From assembly GCF_052117125.1 (NCBI RefSeq), contig NZ_JBQKJT010000005.1:166153-230152 (forward strand): a stretch of 64,000 bases of DNA, read 5' to 3'. Shown one piece after another: positions 45,476 to 54,107 of this stretch. Source of the stretch: Avoscillospira_A sp052117125. GTDB lineage: Bacteria; Bacillota; Clostridia; Oscillospirales; Oscillospiraceae. Position 1 is the first letter of the stretch. Each line of letters begins with the position of its first letter. Below the pieces are notes generated by a model, which was not told the origin of the DNA, did not search any database, and saw nothing but the letters and a program-made list of their open reading frames with translations. Both the position numbers and the translations under genes were made by a program.

Positions 45476-46099
45476 ATGAAGAATTATAATGAACTCAACA
45501 GCATGGAGCTGGATACACTCCGGGAAATCGGCAGCATGGGTACCGGTAATGCTGCAACCGCCCTGTCAGGTATGATTGGACGCCGCGTTCGCATTGAGAT
45601 GCCCGAGGTCCGTATCATGGGCTACAATGAGGCCATCGATTGGATTGGTGGTCCGGAGATCATTACCGCCGGTGTACTGGCCCGTATGGAGGGCGAGATC
45701 AACGGCATTATCCTCTGTATTGAGCAGGCAGCCTTTGTAGAGCAGGTTCTGGCCTGCGTCCTGGGGCGGGCTTTCCACAGCTTTGATGAGCTGGAGGAGA
45801 TGGATATTTCCGCTCTGCGGGAAGTGGGCAACATTATGATCTCCGCCTACACCAATGCCATGTCGGGGCTGACCAATATGAAGATTCGGCCCACGGTTCC
45901 GGCCTTTGCGGTGGATATGCAGGGCGCCATTATGGCGGTGCCCATGGCGGAATTTGGCGGTCAGTCGGACTATATTATGGCCATCGGCACCAACTTTATT
46001 TTTGATGATGACTGCACGGTACCATGCCGTCTGCTGATGTCGCCGGATGTGCGTTCCCTGAACTTCCTGCTGAGAAAGCTGGGGGTATTGGATGACTAG
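45476..46099 (+). CDS. cheC: CheY-phosphate phosphatase CheC
   Basis: A 207-residue CheC. Two half-sites: the first reads DTLREIGS, with Ser where the motif D/S-x3-E-x2-N has Asn; the second, SALREVGN followed 23 residues on by proline, is intact. Only one catalytic site therefore looks complete. CheC dephosphorylates CheY and binds CheD, which is encoded next with an eight-base overlap. Confidence 0.94.
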   Translation: MKNYNELNSMELDTLREIGSMGTGNAATALSGMIGRRVRIEMPEVRIMGYNEAIDWIGGPEIITAGVLARMEGEINGIILCIEQAAFVEQVLACVLGRAFHSFDELEEMDISALREVGNIMISAYTNAMSGLTNMKIRPTVPAFAVDMQGAIMAVPMAEFGGQSDYIMAIGTNFIFDDDCTVPCRLLMSPDVRSLNFLLRKLGVLDD

Positions 46100-46577
46100 T
46101 AACAAATTGACCATCGGCATTGCCGATATGAAAATGGCCCAGCGGGAGGGAGAATTGATTACATATGCGTTGGGCTCCTGCGTGGGTGTATGTCTCTATG
46201 ACCCGGTCATTAAACTGGGGGCCCTGGTCCATGTAATGCTGCCCATCAACATGGAAACCGGCCGGACATCGCCGCTGAAATATGCCGATACGGGAATCCG
46301 GGAGACACTGCGCCGTATGGAACTCCAGGGCGCCAAGCGCAGCCGCATTGTGGCCAAAATGGCCGGCGGCGCCCGGATGTTTGACACGCCGGGCTGCGGC
46401 AGCCTGGGCAACATCGGCCAGCGCAACATTGAGAGCGCCCATATGACCCTCAAGCGGGAGAACATCCGGCTTCTGAAAGAGGACGTGGGCGGCACCGTGG
46501 CCAGAACGATGCTGTTCGATGTGGCCACCGGCGTGGGCCGGATTCGCAGCTACAACCGGCCGGAACAGATTCTGTAA
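46092..46577 (+). CDS. cheD: Chemoreceptor glutamine deamidase CheD
   Basis: A 161-residue CheD with the catalytic cysteine in YALGSCVGVCLYDP and histidine in GALVHVMLP, and KMAGGARMF. It deamidates receptor glutamines and stimulates CheC. Overlap with cheC fits the known complex. Confidence 0.95.
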   Translation: MTSNKLTIGIADMKMAQREGELITYALGSCVGVCLYDPVIKLGALVHVMLPINMETGRTSPLKYADTGIRETLRRMELQGAKRSRIVAKMAGGARMFDTPGCGSLGNIGQRNIESAHMTLKRENIRLLKEDVGGTVARTMLFDVATGVGRIRSYNRPEQIL

Positions 46578-46607
46578 ATCAAGAATTAAGAGAGCGAGGA
46601 AAGCGCC

Positions 46608-47534
46608 ATGGATCAGGGTAAAAACGGCATTTTACTGGAATCGGGAACCAATGAAATTGAGATTATGCAGTTTACCATCGACGGGAATCTGTATGGCATC
46701 AACGTGGCCAAGGTGCGGGAGATCATGCTGGCGCAGGAAGTGCGTCCCATGCCCCATTCCCATATGGCCGTGGAGGGCATTTTCAAGCCCAGAGATCAGG
46801 TGATCACGGTGGTTGATCTGCCCAAATACCTCAACCAGCGGGAAGAGGAAAAGGGCGAGAAGGACTTATTCATCATCACCAACTTCAATAAGATGTTTAT
46901 TGCTTTCCGGGTTCATACTGTTGTGGGGATCAGCCGGATTTCCTGGCAGGATATCCAGAAGCCTGACAAGACCGTGTCCGGGGGTCCTGACGGTGTGGCT
47001 ACCGGTATTGCCCAGTGCGGTCAGCAGCTGGTGACCATTTTGGACTTTGAGCGCATTGTGGCGGAGATCGCTCCGGAGACCACCATTCAGATGAAAGAGG
47101 TGGAGGACATGGGCTACCGCAACCGCAGCGATAAGCCCATTTGGATTGCTGAGGATTCCATCCTCCTGTCCCGCATGATTCAGGAGGCGCTGAGCAAGGC
47201 TGGCTATGACAATCTGCGGGCGTTCTCCAACGGTGCCGAGCTGTGGGAGCAGGCGCAGAAAATCCGGGATTCCAAGGATTTGTTCAACCAGGTAGCGCTG
47301 GTAATCACCGATATTGAGATGCCTCAGATGGACGGCCACCGGCTGACCAAGCTGATGAAAGATGACGCCGTCTTGCAGCGGATTCCTTTGATTATCTTCT
47401 CCTCTCTGATCACACCGGAGATGTATATCAAGGGTAAGCAGTTGGGCGCTGACGAGCAGTTGAGTAAGCCGGAAATCGGCCATCTCATCGGCGTTATCGA
47501 TCATCTGTTGGAAGTCAGCGGCAACGGCATCTAA
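46608..47534 (+). CDS. cheV: Chemotaxis coupling protein CheV
   Basis: A 308-residue fusion. The CheW domain (about 12-150, GNLYGINVAKVREIMLAQEV) couples receptors to CheA. The receiver domain (about 175-300) has IWIAEDSILLSRMI, phosphoacceptor in LVITDIEMPQMDGH and lysine-bearing EQLSKPEIG. It serves adaptation beside CheR/CheB and CheC/CheD, so three adaptation systems coexist. Confidence 0.95.
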   Translation: MDQGKNGILLESGTNEIEIMQFTIDGNLYGINVAKVREIMLAQEVRPMPHSHMAVEGIFKPRDQVITVVDLPKYLNQREEEKGEKDLFIITNFNKMFIAFRVHTVVGISRISWQDIQKPDKTVSGGPDGVATGIAQCGQQLVTILDFERIVAEIAPETTIQMKEVEDMGYRNRSDKPIWIAEDSILLSRMIQEALSKAGYDNLRAFSNGAELWEQAQKIRDSKDLFNQVALVITDIEMPQMDGHRLTKLMKDDAVLQRIPLIIFSSLITPEMYIKGKQLGADEQLSKPEIGHLIGVIDHLLEVSGNGI

Positions 47535-47549
47535 GGAGGCGTTTCCTAA

Positions 47550-48857
47550 ATGAGCAGCAAATACATTGTGCGGCAGCCCATCAAGGACTGCAACAAAAAG
47601 ACCATTGGCTATGAGATTCGCTACCACGGCGAAAACCATGCGTTCAGCGACGGTGAACGCAGCGTTACCGTTACTGATTTCGCTGCGGCGGATACCATCT
47701 ACAGCTTTTTGACACAAAATACCGACAAATTACTCCGTGGTACACTGAACTTTATGACATTTACCACCACGCTGCTGATGAAGAAAACACCCCGGCTCTT
47801 CGGAAAAGACGAGGTTGTCATTCAGATTGATGACAGTGTGATCATCCATCCCCTGGCTATGCACATCGTTCAGCAGTACGTCAAAGAGGGCTATCGGGTG
47901 GCCGTCAATGAATTCCAGTTTGCCCCCCGGTATCTGGCCCTGCTGGACACCATTGATTATATCAAGTTGAATCTGAAGACGACCTCTCAGATGACGCTGA
48001 AAAATATTGTCGATATTGCCCACAGCATGAATAAACAGTGCATTGCTACCGAAGTGGACAGCCAGGAACTGTATGAAAGAGCCATGAAGGTAGGTGTAGA
48101 CGCTTTACAGGGTACCTATGTGGCTTCCCAGCTGACTACCAAGGCCCACAGCAGCGGATATCTGCAAAGCAATTTCTTCCGGCTGCTGATGGCCATCACG
48201 CAGAATGAACCCAATATGGAGGAAATCGAGCGAATCATTTCGGTGGACGCTACCCTGACCTATGGCATTCTCAAAATGGTCAATTCCTGCTATTTTGCCC
48301 TGCGTCACCGGGTCAATACCGTTCGGCAGGCCATTGTCATCATGGGCCTGAGCGAACTGCGCCAGTGGGCCTATCTGCTCAGCGCCAGCAACGCAGAGAA
48401 CCAGCTGGAAGATGGCGCCGAGGACTTCTTGCGCCTGTCCTTTATGCGGGCCAGTTTTTGCAGCGCTTTGATGAACTATGCAAAAAACATGCCCATTTCC
48501 AAGCCGGATGCCTATATGATGGGTATGTTCTCCACACTGAATTACCTGATCGACGCGCCTATGGACGAGATTCTGGAGCAGGTACCCCTGCGGGATGAGG
48601 TCAAGGAAGCGCTGCTGAAGCGGACGGGCCGCTGTGGTATGCTCTATGATCTGGCCTTAAGCTATGAAGAAGCCGACTGGGGCCGGATTGATGATCTGGC
48701 GGAAGCACTGGGTATTCCCACGAATCTGCTGACCAGCGTCTATTTCAACTGCATGGAAGAAGTCAACCGGATTTGGAAGGAAATCACCAGCCCCGAGCCC
48801 AACCAGTTGCCGCCGGAGGAAACGACGGAAGCCAATGCTGAAAAGCAACCGGTGTAA
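47550..48857 (+). CDS. Degenerate EAL plus HDOD domain protein (YuxH type)
   Basis: A 435-residue two-domain protein. The N-terminal half has the EAL fold outline (IVRQPIKDCNKKTIGYEIRY, then YIKLNL, ALQGTYVAS) but the EAL glutamate triad is replaced (YEI) and the DDFGTG loop reads NEFQFA, so phosphodiesterase activity is unlikely. The C-terminal half (about 195-400) is an HDOD domain (SVDATLTYGILKMVNSCYFA, VRQAIVIMGLSELRQWAYLL). Last gene of the operon; a sensor or scaffold linked to c-di-GMP is plausible. Confidence 0.82.
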   Translation: MSSKYIVRQPIKDCNKKTIGYEIRYHGENHAFSDGERSVTVTDFAAADTIYSFLTQNTDKLLRGTLNFMTFTTTLLMKKTPRLFGKDEVVIQIDDSVIIHPLAMHIVQQYVKEGYRVAVNEFQFAPRYLALLDTIDYIKLNLKTTSQMTLKNIVDIAHSMNKQCIATEVDSQELYERAMKVGVDALQGTYVASQLTTKAHSSGYLQSNFFRLLMAITQNEPNMEEIERIISVDATLTYGILKMVNSCYFALRHRVNTVRQAIVIMGLSELRQWAYLLSASNAENQLEDGAEDFLRLSFMRASFCSALMNYAKNMPISKPDAYMMGMFSTLNYLIDAPMDEILEQVPLRDEVKEALLKRTGRCGMLYDLALSYEEADWGRIDDLAEALGIPTNLLTSVYFNCMEEVNRIWKEITSPEPNQLPPEETTEANAEKQPV

Positions 48858-48890
48858 GATGCAGCGCAAAACTACATAATTCTTTAATAA

Positions 48891-48923
48891 AACGGGAGCG
48901 CCGCATGCTGCGGCGCTCCCGTT
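48891..48923 (+). terminator. Terminator closing the flagellar operon
   Basis: A perfect 15-base stem with a three-base loop (48891-48905 with 48909-48923), followed by CGGTGTTATAAT. It lies between two convergent operons and may serve both. Confidence 0.8.
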
Positions 48924-48936
48924 CGGTGTTATAATG

Positions 48937-49806
48937 TTATAAGTTGTGACGCGGTACTTCCAGCACCTGTTTGCAAGCATAAATGACCTGAGCTGTTACC
49001 ATAGAATCAAATTTGGCTTCCAAAAAACTCAGCATGGGACGATAGGACTGCTCCGGCAGAACCACATACTTAGCGGGGAGCCGGGACAGAGCCAGAGCCA
49101 TAGAATCAGCCAGACAGCGGGGGCAGCAGCACAGATGGAACATGCGGGCGTAGTATTCCACCTTCTGACTTACCAGATATTCCATGACGTTGATCATCCG
49201 GGAACCATCGGGCAGGATTTGCCTGGTAGCTGCGGCTTCTGGGTCTGACGGAACAATCGATGCGACTGTGTCCGGTTCCGGTACGGACACGGAGACCGGT
49301 GTCGGTTCAGCGGCGGAAACCGCTGCGGGTGTCGGTTCCGGAATACGCTCTGCCACAGGCTCCGATACCGGCTGGGGGACCGATTCCGCCACGGGCTCAG
49401 GCACCTCCGTGGAAGCTGGCTCGGACATGGCTGACAAATCGGGCACAGATTCCGATACCGGCACAGACACTGTCTCTGTCGGGGCAATGGGAGCCTGCGG
49501 GGGCATGGCTTCCGGGGCGGAAGGAGCGGGTATATCCTCCTCCAAGGCGGCTTCCAGAGCTTGCTGAATGGTTGCTTCCAGGGCTTCGTTGTTGGTACGG
49601 GCCACTTCCAGAATAGGCGGCGACAGCCGCTGGGCACCACCGGTTGGGACTTCAGCGGCAGGCGCCGCCACTTTTACCGGGGGCTCCCCACTGGGAGCTT
49701 CGGCTGCCGGAACGTCTTCTGTGGGCGGTTCCGGGGCACTGCTGTTGGACAGCAGACTCAAAACGTGATCGGTCTTGCTGCTGCGGTTGCTTTTCTTTGT
49801 CGCCAT
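48937..49806 (-). CDS. ComFB-domain protein with long Pro/Glu-rich linker
   Basis: A 289-residue protein. N-terminus basic (MATKKSNRSSKTDHVLSLLS), then about 170 residues of low complexity rich in P, E, A, V, S. The C-terminal 90 residues are a ComFB domain: INVMEYLVSQKVEYYARMFH, then CCCPRCLADSMALALSRLPA and KYVVLPE, with the clustered cysteines typical of the family. ComFB proteins are linked to competence or motility, and cyanobacterial members are reported to bind cyclic dinucleotides. Its start abuts the stop of the upstream ParA gene, implying coupling. Confidence 0.8.
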   Translation of the reverse strand: MATKKSNRSSKTDHVLSLLSNSSAPEPPTEDVPAAEAPSGEPPVKVAAPAAEVPTGGAQRLSPPILEVARTNNEALEATIQQALEAALEEDIPAPSAPEAMPPQAPIAPTETVSVPVSESVPDLSAMSEPASTEVPEPVAESVPQPVSEPVAERIPEPTPAAVSAAEPTPVSVSVPEPDTVASIVPSDPEAAATRQILPDGSRMINVMEYLVSQKVEYYARMFHLCCCPRCLADSMALALSRLPAKYVVLPEQSYRPMLSFLEAKFDSMVTAQVIYACKQVLEVPRHNL

Positions 49807-50595
49807 TTAGTCTACCTCCTCAGTGGGCAGGGGGAAGACATCGCCGGCAATCTCCTCACACAGGGCTGCAAAGTCCAGGGCAGGCTTGGAGCGGGGGGCA
49901 TAGTCGTTGATGCTCTGGCCGTGGGCCGGGGCCTCTGCCACGGAAACACTACTGCGAATTTTGCTGTTAAACACCCGGGTATTCAATTGCCGGGCAATTT
50001 CCTGGGCCAGCTCCAGCATTTCACGGCTGAGATTCAACCGGCCGTTGTAGCGGTTGAGGAGAATGCCCAGAACCTGGAGACGGGAGTTGTAATAGCTGCG
50101 CACACTCTCGATGGTCTCTTTGATCTGGGATACGCCCAGGAGGCTCAGGACCTCCGGCGCCATGGGGATAATCAGGCTGTCCGAGGCCACATAGGCGTTG
50201 ACTGTGAGAATATTCAGGGCCGGAGGTGTGTCAATGAGAATATAGTCATAGTGATCGGCCACCTTGGACAGGGCAGCTTTGAGAAGAAATTCCCGGCCGG
50301 GCTTGTTAAACTCCAGTTCAGCGGCGGAAAGTAAAATGTTGGATGGCAGAACATCACAGACATCGGTGGAACGAATTACATCCGCCGGTTCGGCAACGCC
50401 GCGAAAGACATCATAGATGGTGGCACAGTGCTCAATGTCCAGACCCATACTGAAGCCGAGACTGCCCTGAGGGTCCAGGTCTACGCCCAGGACCCGGGCG
50501 CCCCGCTGGGACAGGCAGGACAGCAGAGCAGCGGCAGTAGTGGTTTTACCGACGCCGCCTTTCTGGTTGGTAATGGTGGTGATGGTGGCAGGCAT
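49807..50595 (-). CDS. ParA/Soj-type ATPase
   Basis: A 262-residue ParA family ATPase. Deviant Walker A ITNQKGGVGKTTTAAALLSC, LGVDLDPQGSLGFSMGL (A'), YDYILIDTPPALNILTVNAY (Walker B region) and ALIPMAPEVLSLLGVSQI-like end. Start chosen at ATG 50595, ten bases after AGGAGG; longer starts add an unrelated 39 residues. ParA proteins use an ATP-driven dimer on DNA or membrane to place cargo. No ParB gene is adjacent. FlhG, the usual flagellar ParA-like protein, is absent from this locus, so this may substitute for it or position chemoreceptor arrays; inference. Confidence 0.9.
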   Translation of the reverse strand: MPATITTITNQKGGVGKTTTAAALLSCLSQRGARVLGVDLDPQGSLGFSMGLDIEHCATIYDVFRGVAEPADVIRSTDVCDVLPSNILLSAAELEFNKPGREFLLKAALSKVADHYDYILIDTPPALNILTVNAYVASDSLIIPMAPEVLSLLGVSQIKETIESVRSYYNSRLQVLGILLNRYNGRLNLSREMLELAQEIARQLNTRVFNSKIRSSVSVAEAPAHGQSINDYAPRSKPALDFAALCEEIAGDVFPLPTEEVD

Positions 50596-50650
50596 CCTGG
50601 GTCGATTCCTCCTGTTTTTTGGGCCTGTAAAAGAAATCAGCGCAGACGGC

Positions 50651-50677
50651 TTATTTTTCTTTATATTTGGCCGATAT
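50651..50677 (+). promoter_or_regulatory. Sigma-28-type promoter of fliD-fliS-fliT
   Basis: Plus strand: TTAT (50651-50654), 15 bases, GCCGATAT (50670-50677), a perfect flagellar -10. Start of transcription near 50684, about 105 bases before fliD. It overlaps the leader of the opposing parA transcript, so the two promoters may interfere. Confidence 0.6.
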
Positions 50678-50717
50678 AGTAGATGAAAAGAAACAGCAAT
50701 ACTGATAATCATAAATT

Positions 50718-50746
50718 ATTTTATCGGGTATTGCAGTATTTGTCAA
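50718..50746 (-). promoter_or_regulatory. Sigma-A promoter of the parA-comFB pair
   Basis: Minus strand: TTGACA (50746-50741), 17 bases, TAAAAT (50723-50718). Predicted transcription start is near 50711, giving a leader of about 115 bases that includes the ribosome-binding site. Confidence 0.72.
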
Positions 50747-50788
50747 TCGGACGTATCAAACCAAAGGGTTTTTAAGGAGTGAATTATT

Positions 50789-53197
50789 ATGGCATCGATT
50801 ACCAGTCTTATGAGCAGCAGTTCATCATCCAGCAGTATTTATGGCAACCGAACAAATAATATGATCACCGGTCTGGCCAGTGGCATGGATACCGAGGCCA
50901 TGATTGAGGGTATGGTGCAGGGATACAAGCAGAAGATCCTGCAACTGCAGAAAAATAAGACCACGGTCCAATGGCAGCAGGAGTCGTATCAGAGCATTTC
51001 TGATAAGCTGGTAGAATTTAGCAGGAAGTACATATCCTATTCTTCTACCAGCAATTTGATGAGTTCTGCGTTCTTTAATAATTCTGTGGTTACCACTGCT
51101 AAGGGCGACTATGCCAATATGATTACGGCCACAGGCAAGAGCAGTAGCGAGATTGTGATTAACAGTGTTACAAAACTGGCAAAAGCTGCCCAGGCTTACA
51201 GTCCGATAACAGCCCCGGGTACCTCTGTCGATCAGGGAACCGGTGCGATCACCGTATCAGCTAATGAAAAATTGAATTTTTCCGATAAAGTCAACATCAG
51301 CAAGTTGGAAGGTTCTTTGACTCTGACCTATGGCGCTCAGAAAGTCACGATTTCTTTTGATGAGCAGGAGCTCCTCGGTGAGAATAGTGACGGAAGCGGC
51401 AATATTTCCGCAGACAAGCTGAAAGATGCCATTGTGAAAAAGCTGGGAGAAACCACGATTGGCAGTGTTGCTGCAAATGAACGGATTGATGTCAAAGTAG
51501 AGAATGGGCAGATCACGTTTGGAGAGGCCTATATCAGCGGCGCTACAGGTAAGCTGGCAGAGACGCTGAATTTGAAAGACCAGCTGGAGGCAGATGGGAA
51601 AGTCACATCCCTTGACGTAGCGGGCACTGCCGCCACGTCGCAGGTCAGCAAGGCAGAATATCTGTCGGATAAGACAATCAGCGTGACGGTGAATGGTACA
51701 ACCAAGACCATCGCTCTGAAAGATGTGGTGAAGCCGAATGGTAGTTTTATTACCTCTGCGGATGAGTTCAAAACAAAGCTGAATGAACAGCTGGGAAAAG
51801 CGTTTGGCGATGGGACCGTTACGGCAGATGTTACACAAGATGGGAAACTTTCCTTTACCGTACAGAAGGGTTCCACTTTGTCGGTTCAGTCCAGTGTGGA
51901 TGAGTTTATGGGTTTTGACGGCGGTATGACCAGCTACCTGGACACCAGCAAGTCACTAAAGGCATTGGGAACCCTTGAAGCTGATGGAACATTGAAACTG
52001 GCCGGCGCGACCCTGACGGGAACAGACAAGGGAGTGGACGAGAACGGCGAGAAAATTTATGAGTATACAATGACCATTAATGGAGAGACGATGACGTTTG
52101 ATCAGAATGCTACCATAGACAAGATCATGAATGCCATCAACGCATCTGACGCCGGTATACAGGTTAGCTACTCGAAGTTGACCAATCAGTTCAATCTGGT
52201 GTCTGATGAAACCGGTAAAGCCAGCAAGATCGAAACAACCGCCGACGATTTGGGTGCGGCCCTGTTTGGTGTGCAGACAGTCACTGGAGATGACGCTGAA
52301 TTTACGGCAACCATTAACGGCCAAACGACCACTTACACCCGTAGTTCCAATACGGTAGATTTGGATGGCCTGAAAGTTACACTGGAAGGTAAGTTTTCGG
52401 CAAAAGATAAAAATGGAAATGATACCTCCAATATTCAGGAAATTGATGGTACACAAGGTGTTACATTTAACAGCAAGACCGACTCGAGTAAAATCGTAGA
52501 GGCCATCAAGCAGATGGTTTCTGATTTTAATACCATTGCCACAGAGGTCAAGAAAGCCTATTCAGATATGCCGCTGCAGCAGTCTAATGGAGATAAATAT
52601 GAGCCTTTGAGTGCTGAAGATGAAGCGGATATGACCGAAAATGAGATCAAAGCTTATGAAGAAAAAGCTAAGACTGGTATTCTCTTTATGGATCGTGACT
52701 TATCCAGCCTCTATTCGGCTCTGCGTGATGCTGTGGTCAACAATAGTAATGCAGCATATCTGCGTTCCATTGGCATTACTACAAGCTATGAAAATGGTTT
52801 GACCACGCTGTCGGTGGATGAAACCAAATTGACCGAAGCTTTGGAAAGCGATTTGGATGGTGTCCGTAATGCGTTTACCAGCAGTAAAGATACCGGTTCC
52901 AGCAGCGATGGTGTCATGGCAGCACTGCAGGATGTCATTGACCGCTATGCATCTACTACAGGCGCCACAAAGGGCATCCTGATTGAGAGAGCCGGTTCCA
53001 AGTACTCTCCTACTGCTTCTTTGAAAAATACGATGTTGAGCAAAATGCAGGATATCGAGGAGCAGATTAGCAGATGGCAGGAAAAAATGAACAATCAGGT
53101 GGATTACTATACCAGTAGATTCACTCAGCTGGAGGTCCTCATCAACCAGATGAATTCCCAGAGTTCTGCTCTGGCTGGCTTGACAGGCGGCTATTGA
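50789..53197 (+). CDS. fliD: Flagellar filament cap protein FliD
   Basis: An 802-residue FliD. N-terminal ITGLASGMDTEAMIEGMVQG and C-terminal EEQISRWQEKMNNQVDYYTS, with RFTQLEVLINQMNSQSSALA, are the conserved ends that sit in the filament. The middle is very long; most Firmicutes FliD proteins are 450-700 residues, and the extra length is in surface-exposed domains. Caps the growing filament. RBS AAGGAG. Confidence 0.95.
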   Translation: MASITSLMSSSSSSSSIYGNRTNNMITGLASGMDTEAMIEGMVQGYKQKILQLQKNKTTVQWQQESYQSISDKLVEFSRKYISYSSTSNLMSSAFFNNSVVTTAKGDYANMITATGKSSSEIVINSVTKLAKAAQAYSPITAPGTSVDQGTGAITVSANEKLNFSDKVNISKLEGSLTLTYGAQKVTISFDEQELLGENSDGSGNISADKLKDAIVKKLGETTIGSVAANERIDVKVENGQITFGEAYISGATGKLAETLNLKDQLEADGKVTSLDVAGTAATSQVSKAEYLSDKTISVTVNGTTKTIALKDVVKPNGSFITSADEFKTKLNEQLGKAFGDGTVTADVTQDGKLSFTVQKGSTLSVQSSVDEFMGFDGGMTSYLDTSKSLKALGTLEADGTLKLAGATLTGTDKGVDENGEKIYEYTMTINGETMTFDQNATIDKIMNAINASDAGIQVSYSKLTNQFNLVSDETGKASKIETTADDLGAALFGVQTVTGDDAEFTATINGQTTTYTRSSNTVDLDGLKVTLEGKFSAKDKNGNDTSNIQEIDGTQGVTFNSKTDSSKIVEAIKQMVSDFNTIATEVKKAYSDMPLQQSNGDKYEPLSAEDEADMTENEIKAYEEKAKTGILFMDRDLSSLYSALRDAVVNNSNAAYLRSIGITTSYENGLTTLSVDETKLTEALESDLDGVRNAFTSSKDTGSSSDGVMAALQDVIDRYASTTGATKGILIERAGSKYSPTASLKNTMLSKMQDIEEQISRWQEKMNNQVDYYTSRFTQLEVLINQMNSQSSALAGLTGGY

Positions 53198-53233
53198 TGT
53201 GCGGATGACGTCATAAGAAAGGAAAACCAACAG

Positions 53234-53629
53234 ATGGATATAAGAGGTTATCAGCGGTATCGGGAGGACTCTCTCGATACTATGACCCAAGGAGAGCTGC
53301 TGCTGTTGCTCTATGATGAACTGGTCAAACGGCTGAAGTTGGCGGAAATGGAGCTGGAACGGCAGCAATATGATACCTTTGAACAGGCACTCCACCGGTC
53401 GGTGGCCATTATCCACTATTTGTCTGATACATTGGATCACAGCTATCCGATCAGCCAAAAGTTAGATCGCTTGTACGAATTTTTCTGCTATGAGCTTTGC
53501 CGTGTAGAAGCGGGACGCAACCAGATAGAGCTGGAGCGGGTGACTCACATGGTTGACGAGTTGCGTGACAGCTTCCGACAGGCCGATAAAAATACCACAT
53601 CAGACAAGCAGATGGAGGCACAGCTTTGA
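53234..53629 (+). CDS. fliS: Flagellin export chaperone FliS
   Basis: A 131-residue helical protein: YQRYREDSLDTMTQGELLLL followed by LYDELVKRLKLAEMELER is the FliS signature. It normally binds flagellin, but no flagellin gene is in this window. The end overlaps the next gene by four bases. Confidence 0.93.
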   Translation: MDIRGYQRYREDSLDTMTQGELLLLLYDELVKRLKLAEMELERQQYDTFEQALHRSVAIIHYLSDTLDHSYPISQKLDRLYEFFCYELCRVEAGRNQIELERVTHMVDELRDSFRQADKNTTSDKQMEAQL

Positions 53630-54027
53630 ACCAACAGACGATTACCGAGGCCCATGGCGCATGCCGTACAATGTATACGGCCTTGTCGGAACTGTTGGAA
53701 CTGACCACCGACTTATCGGAGGCCATTCAACGGCAGGATCAGGTTTCGGTACAGCTGTTTCTAAGCATGCGCCAAGAGCCTTTGGAGCGGCTGCGGATTT
53801 GTGACGCCCACCTGCGGCGGCTGTGCAGCTCACTGCCACAGGCAGAGAGTGCACAGTTACGACAGGTCCTTAATGGTCAGAGTGGCGGAACAGCGACCAC
53901 TCAGGGACTGGAACGGACCGTCCGGCAGAACCGGCAGCTGCTGGAGCAAATCACCCGAATGGATGAACGCATCAACCGGCGTATGGGCGGCAAGAAGTCT
54001 TTCTATGAGCAAAAGGCAGCCCAGTAA
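53626..54027 (+). CDS. FliT/FlgN-like export chaperone
   Basis: A 133-residue, almost wholly helical protein with no distinctive motif; TTG start at 53626, with GGAGG before it, overlapping the fliS stop. Its place after fliD-fliS is that of fliT. Length and helix pattern fit FliT or FlgN; which one is uncertain. Confidence 0.62.
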   Translation: MNQQTITEAHGACRTMYTALSELLELTTDLSEAIQRQDQVSVQLFLSMRQEPLERLRICDAHLRRLCSSLPQAESAQLRQVLNGQSGGTATTQGLERTVRQNRQLLEQITRMDERINRRMGGKKSFYEQKAAQ

Positions 54028-54038
54028 CAGAAACAAGA

Positions 54039-54070
54039 GTCCCCTGCCGGGCGTGACCGCGGCAGGGGAC
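54039..54070. terminator. Bidirectional hairpin between fliT and the C39-like gene
   Basis: An 11-base GC-rich stem (GTCCCCTGCCG with CGGCAGGGGAC) with a ten-base loop, between two convergent genes. The T tract is poor on both strands. Confidence 0.6.
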
Positions 54071-54107
54071 TTCCCTGTTAGTTATGTTGGAGTAAACCGG
54101 CATCGGT

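Noticed and set aside
50712..50740. Alternative sigma-28 promoter for fliD (TAAA-N17-GCAGTATT)
   Set aside because: Poor -10 and wrong spacing compared with the perfect GCCGATAT at 50670.
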